Shown: positions 33,256 to 46,087, counted from the first letter of the stretch. The stretch is DNA of 64,000 nucleotides from Urechis unicinctus (GCA_034190875.2 CM067348.1:3359973-3423972), one strand, 5' to 3'. Notes: generated from the letters alone by a model not told the origin. Program-made: numbers and translations.

Positions 33256-34980
33256 ACGTGTGTGTGTGAGTGCGTGCGTGTGTGCGTGCGTGCGTGCGTA
33301 TATGTGTGTTGTGGAGGGGGCTGTACACACGGTGACATGGACTCCACTACCAAAAGCATTCGCCTTGTATATGACGTCTGCTGTACGCAAATGATTGCGA
33401 GGTGTTTCATTCAGTCACAAATATCAATAGCGCAGTTACAGCATCAATTCCCTGCGGCGTGTTTTCTCATTTTTTTCTCTCTGTGTCGCCTTTTAACCCA
33501 CAGGTTTGGGTTCGATACCAAGGTGAGAAAACCTGACTGGTTCCCCGTGACTTGGATGAACACGTTAAATGGCGGTCCTATCTCTGAAAAGGGGATGCAC
33601 CCGAACGATACATGAATAGTACCGTGCTGGACCACCGTCCCAGCGGCGTGGGTTTCGCAGCCCGGTCTGAGCAACGGGTTAGTGGCAAGTTGGCGCTGTT
33701 AAGGGGAGCTGTCCAAGCATCACAATCATCCTCGCGATATCACCGCGTTGTTGACGTTAAACCCCAACAGAACAATACCCTCGTGGTAACAAACCTACTG
33801 CTGCATTTAAATCCATGACCTGGTTAGGGTCTTCATAACACATACCCAGGTGAAATGTAGAGTATCTAATGGCGTTCCATGGAGTGCTTCCGAATTGCTC
33901 AGCTACTGTAGGGGGTAGTCTCCTCTGTGATATTTTTTGTCAGCTATCGATCACGTCTATATATCTCATTTACGAATAAAGTGGTCGGAAAAACACTGGC
34001 TGGGAAAGGCTCTTGCTGCAAACTTCTGAAAGCCAGTTATCCTCGGCAATTATGTCATGACCTTTGTGACTAACTGTGGTGTGACCCCCTACAATCACTC
34101 CATACAACAGGGGGAGGCTCTAGCTTCCTATGAGCACATCCGAGCACTTCCTGTTTTCTTCCCCATTCAGCTAACCATGTTATTTATGTGGAGAGTTTTG
34201 CATTCCTTGCCATAGCAAAATCAATAATTCCACATCCAGACCCCTGCTCGTTTTTGTGTTCAGACAATGATTATTATTGCATCAATGATTTTATTGAATT
34301 ACATCATAGCATCAACCCTACAGTCTGCATATACGATGTAGTTACCGTGCAGTATGATCATAAATATAAACATTTATACATATGCAAAGATTAATCAAGG
34401 TATTACGACAACCTAAAGTCTTTAAACCAATAATACACATCAGCAAACTGGGGATGTGGATATCTAGCAATCTAATGAGGTTTTATCACCAGAAACAGAT
34501 CAATAATTTCTTTCCACACTAATCTATTTATTGACCAAAAACGTGCTTCGAGACCGTTATGGTAAGCCGACCTCTCTGAATGCCTCTATCAACAACAGGC
34601 ACGCACTCGTCAATATAACCTGGCGGCGGATTGGCTGGATGAACTAGCTGCTGTGACGTCACGCCATATGTGTTTTTCCAGGTAGGCGCCATGAATGTTG
34701 TACTTACAGATGATGATGACGTAGTTTTAGAGGGAGAAATGAATAGTACTCACACCGCAGGCATCATCTTGTGTTACAGGCGACGAATAATGTCTGCTGA
34801 AATGTGCAGAGGCGGACCTGCGTGAGCTTTCCTACATGTAAGTGTCTAGTAATGTTTTCCCATTAATAAAGGTGAAACACTACACTAGGTCAAGTCGATA
34901 TAACGTCAATGTATATGTTGTGACAAGATAAGCTAATTCAAATACCGGAATATACAAGTGCCAACGAAACCTGCTCGATA
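33256..34980. other. No gene seen
   Basis: Contains a TG-rich tract at 33258-33310 and mixed sequence. Overlapping short ORFs at 33262-33820 lack domains. Confidence 0.5.
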
Positions 34981-36288
34981 TCAATCTTCAGCGTCGGAAA
35001 ACGAGGAGCCGCCCTCGGGCAGCCTCAGTAACGGTGCTGTTTGACCCATCACCTTCAACTGACCTTCATCCGAAAGTCTTCTGTTGGGAGATGCGTGGAA
35101 TTTGTGGTTATTGTCTAGACTGCGGCATGCAACCAATGGCTTGTGTAGCAGGGGTGGGTGTGGCAGAGTTTCTGTACTTGCCGAATGAACTGGAATGGCT
35201 GGGTATGGCAACCGAGGGAGATGAATGGATTCAGAAGAAACACTGTGACTTGTGCCGCCTGGCTTCAACAGAGACATGGGGATATCCACATTGAAGGAGT
35301 TATCTAAGGGAACCAGTGATCTGTCACTGCAGCTTCTGTCAGATGTATTCTCAGAAAGGCGTTTCGTTAACAGCGCCAGTCGTGGAGTAGGTTTATAGTG
35401 CCAACTCCTTGAGAGACTGACATTCATAAAAGTACTTTGATGACCAATGAGGTCTAACGATCTTGGGACAGGCACAGAGCTTGATCTCACGCGGTGGTCT
35501 ATGTAGTCCGTGACGTCATGAGATAAGTTACCGTCCTCTGTCTGCAATAGTTGGTTCAAGTGCTCTTTTTGTCGAATCTCCGATGTGTCCGCATGACCCT
35601 CATGTACTAGCACCCAGCAACATTGAGATAATCTCAGCTTTAGCGCCATCTTCAGGGGTGTTACGCCATTAGCATTAGGCTGATCAACATGCAGCACAGC
35701 TTTGGTATGTGAACTATTCACCAGAATCCTAATCACCGAACTATTGTTGGCTATAACGGCATGTAGAAGAGCTGTGTTACCTCTATTATCGCTCACATTG
35801 GGGTCACACATCCGGGTTCTTATAACTAATCTGACTACGTCATCTCGTTGCTCATGCGCACTGGCGTGCATGAGAACCGTGCGGCCATGCTCGTCCCGGG
35901 CGTTCACGTCAGCTCCGTGGGATATCAACAAGCGAAGCATGTGACTACGGTAATCTTCACGTTGTAAGTACACAACACGCATCAATGGCGTCTGCAGGGA
36001 ATTGTCCGTTAAATTGGGATCAATGCCAGCGTCCAAATAGCCAAAAAGCTGCCTCACCTTACCGGTAGCAATGGCCCTAAATATCAAACCAACGGACGTG
36101 ATCGAGTCCTCCTTCTTATCAACGGACGCGATGGAGTCCTCTTTCTTGTCAACGGACGTGATGGAGTCCTCTTTCTTGTCAACGGACGTGATGGAGTCCT
36201 CTTTCTTTTCAACGGACGTGATTAAGTCCTCCATCTTTTCAGCAAATGAATGCCATTTTTTGCTATCTGCTGAAAGAGCAGATTCCAT
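34981..36288 (-). CDS. Ankyrin-repeat protein, intronless, with N-terminal 10-residue repeats
   Basis: 435 residues from the ATG at 36288 to a TGA at 34981. Residues 21-66 are about five copies of a ten-residue unit (DSITSVDKKE), encoded by a 30-bp coding minisatellite. Residues 68-235 hold four to five ankyrin repeats: DPNLTDNSLQTPLM, HGADVNARDEHGRTVLMHA, DPNVSDNRGNTALLHA and PNANGVTPLKMALKL. The last 200 residues are Ser/Pro-rich and probably disordered, with an acidic end. The layout, an N-terminal ankyrin block followed by a long Ser/Pro-rich tail in one exon, recalls the ANKRD34 group, but that is only a similarity of plan. No signal peptide or membrane segment, so intracellular scaffolding is the likely role. 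Confidence 0.88.
   Translation of the reverse strand: MESALSADSKKWHSFAEKMEDLITSVEKKEDSITSVDKKEDSITSVDKKEDSIASVDKKEDSITSVGLIFRAIATGKVRQLFGYLDAGIDPNLTDNSLQTPLMRVVYLQREDYRSHMLRLLISHGADVNARDEHGRTVLMHASAHEQRDDVVRLVIRTRMCDPNVSDNRGNTALLHAVIANNSSVIRILVNSSHTKAVLHVDQPNANGVTPLKMALKLRLSQCCWVLVHEGHADTSEIRQKEHLNQLLQTEDGNLSHDVTDYIDHRVRSSSVPVPRSLDLIGHQSTFMNVSLSRSWHYKPTPRLALLTKRLSENTSDRSCSDRSLVPLDNSFNVDIPMSLLKPGGTSHSVSSESIHLPRLPYPAIPVHSASTETLPHPPLLHKPLVACRSLDNNHKFHASPNRRLSDEGQLKVMGQTAPLLRLPEGGSSFSDAED
36078..36232 (-). repeat. 30-bp coding minisatellite in the ankyrin gene
   Basis: Units like gtcaacggacgtgatggagt + cctctttctt, about five copies, in frame and encoding the KEDSITSVDK repeat. The most variable unit is at the N-terminal edge. 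Confidence 0.9.
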
Positions 36289-36490
36289 GATAATGTCGCT
36301 AGTACTTTCCCACTGAGTTGAGTGATTTAATGACGTTGCTTAGTCTGATATCGAAGTTTGATCATTGTATGTCTAGCCAGGTGTCAGACCCTCACCTCTG
36401 CTTGCGTTAACGTCCTGCACATGGCGTCGAGTAATGATTGGTTCCAATGCGGCAAGTGTTCTATGTGGCCTAGCCCAGTCTCAACGTTGA

Positions 36491-36491
<1 letters not shown>

Positions 36492-36523
<32 letters not shown>

Positions 36524-36524
36524 A
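36492..36524. repeat. (CTG)n trinucleotide repeat
   Basis: About ten pure units, 200 bases upstream of the ankyrin gene start codon. Confidence 0.95.
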
Positions 36525-37708
36525 GCTGTTGTCAAGCAATGTCCGAAAGAGGGTTCTACGCGAGTAGTCAATAATGCCGACACAGGAGACCGCCGTAGAC
36601 GGAGGCCTTATTCTACCTTCAATCAATGCTCCCTGACTTCCTCTCATGAACCCATCATCCTATTTCCAGTCACTGACCGGATGTGTCATATATGGTGAGT
36701 GATAAGTAGCAGTTACCTGGATAACAGTTCAATGTGAAATGTTGACAGAAATCAGTGAATCATATAATCACACCCGCATGATGCCAGGTAATATGCTGAG
36801 TATAGACTTCTCTTAGACGGGAGGGTAAACACGTGGACAGGAAACGCGCCTCGCCTCATCGACCCGGCTTGTCCTTATACTGTGGTGGTTCACTAATTCC
36901 GCATCCCATCCCCAGTAATATCAATAATGATGACGTCATTTGTTTGAAATGTTGACAACCTCTTTGGCTATGACATAATTGCTACAAATAAGCAGGCTGC
37001 GCAGTGCTAGAGCGAACGAGCACCGTGATGTTGATTATGACTCTTTCGAAATTACACCTTTTATTGTGAAGTACATGGGATTTTTGAAACTTGCAAAATA
37101 TCACTCTGGAATGTGCATTTTATTAAAATCATGAAAACTTTATTGTTTTGAAAAAATATGGACTGGTTCTCTTCTTCTTCAGGAATTGATTTCAGTAAAA
37201 TCTAATCCAACCTGTGGCTCCTGTAAAATCAATTGCTTATTTTTGACGGGACGTGAATAATAAAACGAATATGGCACCTAATATGTGCTACTAGACAGAT
37301 TTGAAAACGGGAATATTTCAGCGATAAAAGCATCAATGATGGAATTGCGCATGCGCTGACCCTGGCTACTTTTAGTAAATAATGTTCGGAGCGCCCATAT
37401 CGATAAATCATCGATGATTTGGTGTTCTCAATATTTTGAAAAGATTACATCCCAGTAGTTTTGGTAAATAAACAAAAGCCTAAACAAATCATAAACTGGC
37501 TCCGAAAAAGCATCTTTCAATCACCCAAGTATAAGCCATGAAAGTATTTTGATTGTGTTTCAAAAGTTTGCCTCCAGAAGAACTATTACTCCAAACCCCA
37601 AATAGTTTCCATTTTGTGTTCAATTGAGATATATGTATCCCAACAACATCATACTGATCAAAAAGGACGAAGAGGCCGAAGAGATTTTAGTGCTTCTTCT
37701 GGTAATTA

Positions 37709-37709
<1 letters not shown>
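36525..37709. other. No gene seen; contains one copy of a dispersed repeat
   Basis: 37245-37435 shares with 57538-57765 the ordered motifs gacgggacgtg, gcgcatgcg, ggctact/cgctact, atatcgatmaa and gatgatt...gtgttc, in the same orientation. Otherwise AT-rich. Confidence 0.45.
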
Positions 37710-37747
<38 letters not shown>

Positions 37748-37796
37748 TAGAGATATATATATATATATATATATATAGATATATATAGAGAGATAT

Positions 37797-37882
<86 letters not shown>

Positions 37883-37925
37883 ATATATATATCTATATAT
37901 ATATATATATCTATATATATATATT
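37710..37925. repeat. (TA)n microsatellite with GA interruptions
   Basis: TA tract broken by short gatagaga segments at about 37745-37800 and again near the right end. Confidence 0.97.
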
Positions 37926-39390
37926 AGAACGAACTCGACCTTTAGTAGACAAACCCCCAACCTTTCGGAGACTTGGGTCCACGAAAGGATATACTTATCT
38001 CGTATATCTACAACTTAAAATATCGAAACGCTACCTATCTCTCTCTCTCCAACGGGATCATCTGATTCTCATCTACTATCTCTCTCTATTATGAATATAA
38101 TCAAAGGCTCATGATGATCACGGAAATGACCTTTAGTAGACGGAATTTCAAAATTTCGGTATTCCGCAAATATACGCAAATATATATGGGCGCGAAAGGT
38201 TGGATTTATACGTATAAATTAGTATCGTGACCATTCGTGGACGACCTTTAGAGGACCAAAAGTATATACCAGAAATAGAAAGACACAAACATTTTTATTT
38301 GCATTAAACTTTTGCATCATAACATTTTAGATATGCCGAATCAATAATAAATAAATAATGAATGCCAAAAATGTACTTAAAAGGTTGCAATCGTCACTAT
38401 ATATATATATATATATATTATAGAAATATTTGATTGATATATAATATATCTAATACAGAAAAAGAGAGAGAGAGATCTCATTATTCGTATATCTACATAC
38501 TAAAATATAGTTCGCGAAAATATATACCAAAGGCTCATGATGATCACATCTATCTCTAACAAATATTATGAATATAATCCATATCTCTCTAGATATATAA
38601 ATGATATCAAATATTTCGGTATATATATAAATATACGGGGCTATCATAACATGGTCTGATGTTACTAGGCAAATCTCACTTGGGTTAGAGCTCCATTTAT
38701 TCAGAATGGTGGCCTTGATCACAACCTGAAAATTGGTGAAATTGTCCCTGCTGCCAGTGCTGTTCTGTGCTAGGACCTAGATGGCTGGATTCACCTGTAT
38801 CTCCACTCTTAGAGCGACTGAATATATCCCGCCAGTAATTTTCATTGAGTTCATACCGACGTGCGTTTAAGGTGATGGACTGCAACATTGTGCTAGCATC
38901 ACCCTGGTCTCCTATATACAGATCTGTTTATAGAGCCTTGCCACACAGAGAGGGGACTGATGCTGTGATTTATACCGGCGAATGGCCCATCGTCCTCAGC
39001 AATCTGCATACAGTTAATCCACTTTCGTGAAATCGTAAGTTTGCAGGGGATGTAGGTGAATAACTGACTTGTGATGAATGTATTTACTGAGGGGTCATGA
39101 TTGGTAGCGAAGAGACGATATTGTCATATCCGAACTGCCCAATAGCGATGTGAATATTCCTGATCACTCATCCCGAGTTTACGCACGTGTGAATACATTT
39201 GAATGTCTGATCGCGGATTTGGTTGAAAAAAGAAGCAGCCTCCAATGCTCACAGGAGCCATTGGCTATACACGCAACCTCATTGCGATGGTTTTCATTAT
39301 TTATTTGAGGCCCATCAAGCCTTTGATCGAGTGTATCCGGGAAAATTATTTCAATTTCTGCCGCAGGGAAAAGTCTTCCGCCAATGGTTT
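37926..39390. other. AT-rich, no firm gene
   Basis: 37980-38660 has many TATA/TCTC fragments, with pieces such as ggctcatgatgatcac repeated at about 38105 and 38527. On the minus strand a 70-base open segment from about 38880 has an acceptor (caatgttgcag|) and a donor (ACAG|GTGAAT) but no partner exon. Confidence 0.4.
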
Positions 39391-39394
39391 GGTA

Positions 39395-40498
39395 TCTTGT
39401 TGGTGGGTTTATTTGACGGCCTACGTCTTGGGGTGGGTTTAAATCTTGGTATCTTGGTGGGTTTAAAGCCTACGTGACAGACAAACTACGTCTTGGTATC
39501 TTGTGGGTGGGACAACCTACGTCTTGGTATCTTGTGGGTGGGTTTACTTGACAGCCTACGTCTTGGTATCTTGTGGGTGAGTTAACTTGACAACCTACGT
39601 CTTGGTATCTTGTGGGTGGGTTAACTTGACAACCTACGTCTTGGTATCTTGTGGGTGGGTTAACTTGACAACCTACGTCTTGGTATCTTGTGGGTGAGTT
39701 AACTTGACAACCTACGTCTTGGTATCTTGTGGGTGGGTTTAAATGACAGCCTACGTCTTGGTATCTTGTGGGTGAGTTTACTTGACAACCTACGTCTTGG
39801 TATCTTGTGGGTGGGTTTACTTGACAACCTACGTCCTGGTATCTTGTGGGTGAGTTAAATTGACAACCTACGTCTTGGTATCTTGTGGGTGGGTTTAAAT
39901 GACAGCCTACGTCTTGGTATCTTGTGGGTGAGTTTACTTGACAGCCTACGTCTTGGTATCTTGTGGGTGGGTTTACTTGACAACCTACGTCCTGGTATCT
40001 TGTGGGTGGGTTTACTTGACAGCCTACGTCTTGGTATCTTGTGGGTGGGTTTAAATGACAGCCTACGTCTTGGTATCTTGTGGGTGAGTTTACTTGACAG
40101 CCTACGTCTTGGTATCTTGTGGGTGAGTTTACTTGACAGCCTACGTCTTGGTATCTTGTGGGTGAGTTTACTTGACAGCCTACGTCTTGGTATCTTGTGG
40201 GTGAGTTTACTTGACAACCTACGTCTTGATATCTTGTGGGTGAGTTTACTTGACAGCCTACGTCTTGGTATCTTGTGGGAGAGTTTACTTGACAACCTAC
40301 GTCTTGGTATCTTGTAGGTTGGTTTACTTGACAGCCTACGTCTTGGTATCTTGTGGGTGGGTTTCATTGACAACCTACGTCTTGGTATCTTGTGGGTGGG
40401 TTTAATTGACAACCTACGTCCTGGTATCTTGTGGGTGGGTTTAATTGACAACCTACGTCTTGGTATCTTGTGGGTGGGTTTAAATGACAGCCTACGTC
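39395..40498. repeat. 39-bp minisatellite, about 26 copies
   Basis: Unit: acttgacaacctacgtct + tggtatcttgtgggtgggttt. Open on both strands because the period is divisible by 3 and the unit lacks stops. The first units are partial. No unique coding flank. Confidence 0.95.
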
Positions 40499-41790
40499 CG
40501 TTTGATAGGATGCAAGTTTATCAAGATAGTGCAATGCATTAAATGGTGACGCACAGAGGGGTGACGGATTGAGTGTTTACATGACAGAATAACTCCTAAT
40601 GGCAGAATGTATGACCCACCTATTCAGTTTGGAAACATTATCAACCAATATGGGGACGCGTCAATAACGATTGGACGGAGGGTAGTGATTGCATATAAAG
40701 ATGTTATATGTTAAATGTTTTGTTTAACAAAATGTTTTGGAACAATAATACCATTCATATAACTGCAGTTTTGATGGCGCGTAGTTGTTGACGATTTATA
40801 TAAAAACAAATATGTGTCCAATGAAACGAGCCTATTGGGAAGCTACTTAAGCCCCATTGTCGGCTCATATTTGAGGGTTGGGGACAATGGTTGGCAGACT
40901 ACATATCGGCGTATGATTGTGTATGATAACAGTGCTCGTTTGCAGGCGTCAGAGTGAGGATACAGTGATTAAGTTCTTAGTACAACGTGCTAATAGTAAT
41001 GCACTCTCAAAGCTGGGAAGTTGAGAGATGCATTAAACATCATTTTTAATTGCAATGAAAACCATACTATCCATATAAAGGAAACATTATTTTAGATCAT
41101 TTGCTGAACAAACTCTCGCTATTCAAAGAAACAGAGCCGATGGCATCGCACTGACTTGTAAACCCTCGCAAAACATGAATACAAGGAGCTTTGCAAATAT
41201 ATCTTTATTCACATACGGCTCACGTACGATTCAAATGGCAATGCTACATATAAAAAATAGTAATCTCAAGGTACAAAACAGATATTATAATGTATGTAGA
41301 TGGAAGCCATTGATGTCACAGACTGAATTAACTATATACAAATTACTGGTATATTAATGGTCCACATATAAGCAGCGTCATCGGGAACGTCTGGATGTGG
41401 CAGGCATTGATTTCATACACACAGCACTAAGTACACCAACTCGAATCAGAACACAACGAATATCAAATGAAGAGATGGTCGAGCGCAAACACCTTTCAAT
41501 AAAGTCTGACTGCATATTAAGTATAATCAATCTTACATCAGGACACTTGTCTATGATAATAAGGCACGGAAACGCATCATAGAAAGACTTGGGCATGCAT
41601 CACATCACATCACAATAGTGTTACGAGGAATGACAATGCCCTCTCATACTGACGGAGCATCCGAATGCAACCTTCTAAGTGCAAAGCGCTCTAATTCACT
41701 CACAGAATCATTAAAGCAAGCAATATATAAATGCTGCATCCGGGAACAGACAATTGCTAATTTTCATATCCGTTAATGATTGATCTGTAG
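40499..41790. other. No gene seen
   Basis: AT-rich sequence between two minisatellites. Confidence 0.5.
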
Positions 41791-41794
41791 TGTA

Positions 41795-42495
41795 ATGATC
41801 ATAATGCCAACAAACACTCGTGTCCGTAGAGTAATGATCATAATGCCAACAAACACTCGTGTCTGTAGTGTGATGATCATAATGCCAACAAACACTCGTG
41901 TCCGTAGTATAATGATCATAATGCCAACAAACACTCGTGTCCGTAGTATAATGATCATAATGCCAACAAACACTCGTGTCTGTAGAGTAATGATCATAAT
42001 GCCGACAAACACTCGTGTCCGTAGTATAATGATCATAATGCCAACAAACACTCGTGTCCATGGTATAATGATCATAATGCCAACAAACACTCGTGTCCGT
42101 ATGATATAATGATCATAATGCCATAATGCCAAAAACACTCGTGTCCGTAGAGTGATACAAATGAGTATAATGATCATAATGCCAACAAACACTCGTGTCC
42201 GTAGTAGAATGATCATAATGCCAACAAACACTCGTGTCCATGGTATAATGATCATAATGCCAACAAACACTCGTGTCTGTAGTGTGATGATCATAATGCC
42301 AACAAACACCCGTGTCCGTAGTGTGATGATCATAATGCCAACAAACACTCGTGTCCGTAGAGTGATGCCAACAAATACTCGTGTCCGTAGTATAATGATC
42401 ATAATGCCAACAAACACTCGTGTCCGTAGAGTGATGCCGACAACCACTCGTGTTCGTAGTGTGATGATCATAATGCCAATAAACACTCGTGTGTA
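41795..42495. repeat. Second 39-bp minisatellite, about 17 copies
   Basis: Unit: aatgatcataatgccaac + aaacactcgtgtccgtagtat, with a few shortened units near 42115-42165 and 42360. Unrelated in sequence to the 39-bp array at 39395-40498. Confidence 0.95.
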
Positions 42496-43317
42496 ACTCA
42501 TCTTTCAATGATAGGTCAACTGCCAAGGCAACGATGTGAGTGACGTCATAACATCATCAGGTGTCAAGCATCAAGACAATGGTTCAAAAGAGATCCTGAC
42601 TTCATCCTGTTATGCCACTGACTGGAAAAGACCATGGAATGTGTTGAAGAATTGATGGCATCTAATTAGTGGACATGGCTTGGTGAGAAGATACGAGTAT
42701 GTCAACGTCTTAATCTAATTATCTAGCACCTAACTATAAACAGGACAGACCCATCCGTGAATTCGACGGCACTACTCAAACCGTGTATAGGGCACCGTCA
42801 TTATACCATTGTTATCCACCACTTACAGAGTTCATGTATCAAACATGAGAAAATTAATGACCAGCATTGGCTCCAAAGTGGACGTGATAATATCTAGCAA
42901 GCACTTTGGATCATTTCATTCCTCAAATGATTCGCTAGCAATAAAATATGTCGAACACATGCAGGAGCGAGCTATTGATAAAGGTTGTAGGTGATAACCG
43001 TTACAACAATGAATGAACGACTCGCGTTATAAATATCATAGTTAACAGCATGGAAAGTAAACAGGAAGTTGTCGAGCTGCCCCCGGTGTACCCATTTTCC
43101 CTGTCTGTGAAAGGGGAGGAGTGATCTGGAGACACAATGCAGTTAGGTATGGGCATCGTATCAAGTCAAGGAATATTGTCAGTGAAAACAGCAACTGCTG
43201 ACAAAGATGACAACATCATGTGACCTGGTACTTGCACAGCCAATCAATATGAGAGATCGCTGGTTTCACATTAGATAAATCACTTCTTGAGCAGAATACA
43301 AATGTCGCTATACTCAC
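42496..43317. other. No gene seen
   Basis: Unique sequence downstream of the cysteine-module exons. Confidence 0.45.
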
Positions 43318-43434
43318 AGCGCACGCATGTAGCCGTAGAATGCTGGGGACACTTATGGCAAACCAGGCCATCCGTACAGTATCGCTTTTCAAGAATCTCA
43401 TCACATCCTGAACCTAAGGGTAAGTTCATGATGG
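43318..43434 (-). CDS. Cysteine-module exon 5
   Basis: Acceptor tatgttgcag| at 43435, donor GCGCT|GTGAGT at 43318/43317; 117 bases, phase 1 to 1. It reads SGCDEILEKRYCTDGLVC, then HKC and ATC. A continuing exon is expected further left but was not found. Confidence 0.55.
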
Positions 43435-46087
43435 CTGCAACATAAATAATACATGTTGTCAAAATAAATTATACGCTATTTATAAATAAGATCATTGCTC
43501 ACAATTCACACAAAATATTCAAGTGATATAAGTCCACTGAGTGTTGATTTTGATATTGTCGATAGGAGCACGTCATCAAAAATCATCCAAACATTCTGCC
43601 GTGAATGAAAACCAGCGACAGATTGCCTCCCATATCATGATAGGATAAGTCAATCAGCGTGCTCGCTGACGTTTGTGGCCGCTGTACGTCGGTTGGTACG
43701 TGAAAAATAAACTATATAATGTTCATGGTAAACACTATCAGACATTAGGCATGGTTTGTGCGATAATACCAGGGAATTATCCAATTTCCCACAAGTAGTA
43801 ACTCAACCTGGACCCTACTCATAGGCATGTTGTGCTAAATGAGTGCGTCAATATCAATGGTTACCAATTGGGTAGTAATCAAGTCAGCTAAGTAACAAGA
43901 AAAAAACGAAAAGAAACTATGAAACGCTAGAAATCGTCCACGTGTTCGGCTTATATCATGTCATATCGTGTCAAAAAGTGCTTCATTGTATTCTCACCAA
44001 AATCCAGCATGGAGCCGATAATTCGCGTAATAAACTTATGGCTACTATCCCAATGATTAAGATGGTGAATTTGCACAGTGCATTACAAATGGGACCATCA
44101 ACAAGCGACACTTGGCGTATGTAAGGAGGATTTCGTCATCCGCACCTGTTTTCCGGACGCAGAGCGTGTTTTGGGGAGTTGAAGCGTATTCGGCCGGACA
44201 TACACAGCGACCGTTTCTGCACACGGCACCACCCTGGCAATGATAGCTCGACAAACAACCGCTTTCCCCAATGTTCACTGCATACACAAAGACGGTGTTT
44301 GTTAATGTAGTGAGTGATATATAGTGAGATTATATGAATAATTCATGAAGTAGGAAAGTCACGTTAACTCTGTGGATTAGTACACAATGGAAATACAGAC
44401 GTAGTCGACACGCGCCGTTATCTTCTTTGGTACCCTCAGCACATTCACACTCTGCTCGTCGTGAGCACACCACATCGTTACTGCTGTAACTGTAAGCTGC
44501 AAGCAATACGACCGAACGTTATGACGGCGCGTGAATCACACTTACAAGAAATAACTGGAGAAGCTATGATGTCACCTTGTGAAAATAAAACACATGGGCG
44601 CACTATTATTGGCAGAGGCATAGTTGCTAACGCTTCTTTTGATTAAGGCGAATGTAGCAGACTTTCAGACAACTTCGGTCTGACTTGTATTGTTAAATAC
44701 AATACGCGTGTAACAATTAGTCGACAACTGGGGTGACGGGGTTAGAACAACATCGATATCATGTACACAAAACACTTATCGACATATCTATAAGCACATC
44801 TAAATCTATGGACTGTCTAAAAAAGAAGCATCATGGTTCCTCTAGTTCAATAGTCGGTAGATTTTAACTTCCGTTTCTTTATGCTCGTGTGTATCAAAAC
44901 AGTGCGTGATAGTTAAAAGTGAGGTCAAAAGGTCACACTGGTGCTGTGATACCATCTAAGTTGGGAACAATAATAGTTACAAGCAACACGGATTACAACA
45001 CCCAGAACCTGAAGCAAACGGTTCGAATTATCAACCTGTCACTTACTGTTTCCGAATTTTCGTGACTGTTCGTCTGGTGTGACAAAAGCTATGTACATCA
45101 TAACGTGTTGTTATAGACCATTTCCCTACATATTCGGCATTACAATACAAAATCCAAAGATGTTCTGTTCCTAATGCGATCAATATTGTATTATCACATT
45201 TTGTTGCAAGCTTTAGACAACCTGAGTTAATATTCATTCCTATACAATGAAACTTTGATGCATAGACCTCACTATCCATACACATATCTCGTGGCAAAAT
45301 CTATTTTTGATACACTTATGTTACATATTCTTCTCATAAATAATGTGTACGATAGTCTGCCAAACGAAAACCATCGAATGAGAGAAAATCATTCCAATTA
45401 AATCTTACAATGAGAGCTCGACACTACACGAATAATGTGTGATGGAAACTTGATGGCATGGGGCCCTATGCACTGGCGGTGTGGACCCACCTGTTTTCTG
45501 TAGACATTCGTTCTCCGATGGGGAACATTCTTGACCAAGTAATCTCTGATGCGCGCGAAAACAATGTCGTCTTGTCTAAGCTCAATCTACTTCCGGTGTC
45601 ACAGACACATTTCCGTCGGCTGCAGACCATGCCCCCTGGGCACTGTACCGTCCTCTTGCAGTCACTGTCACCCAGTATCACTGAAAGTGAGCAACAATCG
45701 CGTTCCCATATAACAGCTTTCACTATCGAAACAACAGACGCTTGGAGGAGCGTGTAAATTCACAGATTATACATGTAAAAATCAATAAACCACTTGCGTA
45801 TTGAAATGACTGGAGTTTCGAGTGCAATTATATACCACACGTAGACAGTAGGGTACATGACAAAAGTGTTAAAATGACTAATTGAAGCAGTAGAGTTGTA
45901 CGATGTGTTCACCTGGCTGACATATATCTGTGGGTGAGTTGCGGGTGCGGTCTGGGGGACAAGCGCATATCCCCATGGAGCATCCCTCGTAGAGATTCAA
46001 ACACACTTCCTGTCTGCCACTAACACAGTCGGAATCGTCGCTACATGCGCGATGCTCCGAATACGTGACGTCATATCCGACCATCGG
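43318..46087 (-). CDS. Multi-exon extracellular protein with EB/EGF-like cysteine modules (partial)
   Basis: Five minus-strand exon candidates each encode one small cysteine module: 46087-45913, 45680 to about 45491 or 45598, 44496-44401, 44277-44146 and 43434-43318. The modules follow C-x5-C-x5-C-x3/4-C-x-C-x8/13-C, as in EB and related EGF-like domains of nematode and mollusc secreted or scavenger-receptor-like proteins. Apart from the first (phase 0 start) and the unresolved end of the second, all junctions are phase 1, the usual phase for shuffled extracellular modules. Neither signal peptide nor membrane exon was found, so both ends are missing. Some modules are incomplete (no first two Cys in the third, no last Cys in the second), so a partly decayed gene is possible. 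Confidence 0.6.
44146..44277 (-). CDS. Cysteine-module exon 4
   Basis: Acceptor gtgtatgcag| at 44278, donor AACAG|GTGCGG at 44146/44145; 132 bases, phase 1 to 1. Complete module: SGCLSSYHCQGGAVC, then GRCVCPAEY and NTLC. Confidence 0.6.
44401..44496 (-). CDS. Cysteine-module exon 3 (half module)
   Basis: Acceptor attgcttgcag| at 44497, donor CTAC|GTCTGT at 44401/44400; 96 bases, phase 1 to 1. It encodes VVCSRRAECECAEG and ends NGACRL. Too short for the usual ORF threshold. Confidence 0.42.
45491..45680 (-). CDS. Cysteine-module exon 2 (end uncertain)
   Basis: Acceptor ttgctcactttcag| at 45681, phase 1. It reads DSDCKRTVQCPGGMVC, then RRKCVCDTG. The strongest donor, AACAG|GTGGGT at 45491/45490, gives phase 2 and does not fit the next exon. 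A weaker donor near 45598 (GGAA|GTAGAT) gives phase 1. The expected last cysteine is replaced by Phe. Confidence 0.45.
45913..46087 (-). CDS. Cysteine-module exon 1
   Basis: Acceptor taagccccacag| at 46088, donor GCCAG|GTGAAC at 45913/45912; phase 0 to 1. The module reads ACSDDSDC, EVCLNLYEGC, MGICACPP, then DICQP. Confidence 0.55.

Noticed and set aside
33490-33530. gggttcgatacc tract resembling a tRNA T-arm
   Set aside because: No matching acceptor stem, D-arm or anticodon arm could be placed around it. The same applied to similar motifs near 14100 and 24490.
39855-40451. 198-codon basic repeat frame (KPTHKIPRRRL units)
   Set aside because: Both strands of the 39-bp array are open, the unit has no stops, and there is no unique flank, signal peptide or splice site.
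41773-42526. Long overlapping frames in the second 39-bp array
   Set aside because: Three frames on two strands are open at once, as expected for a stop-free unit of 39 bp.
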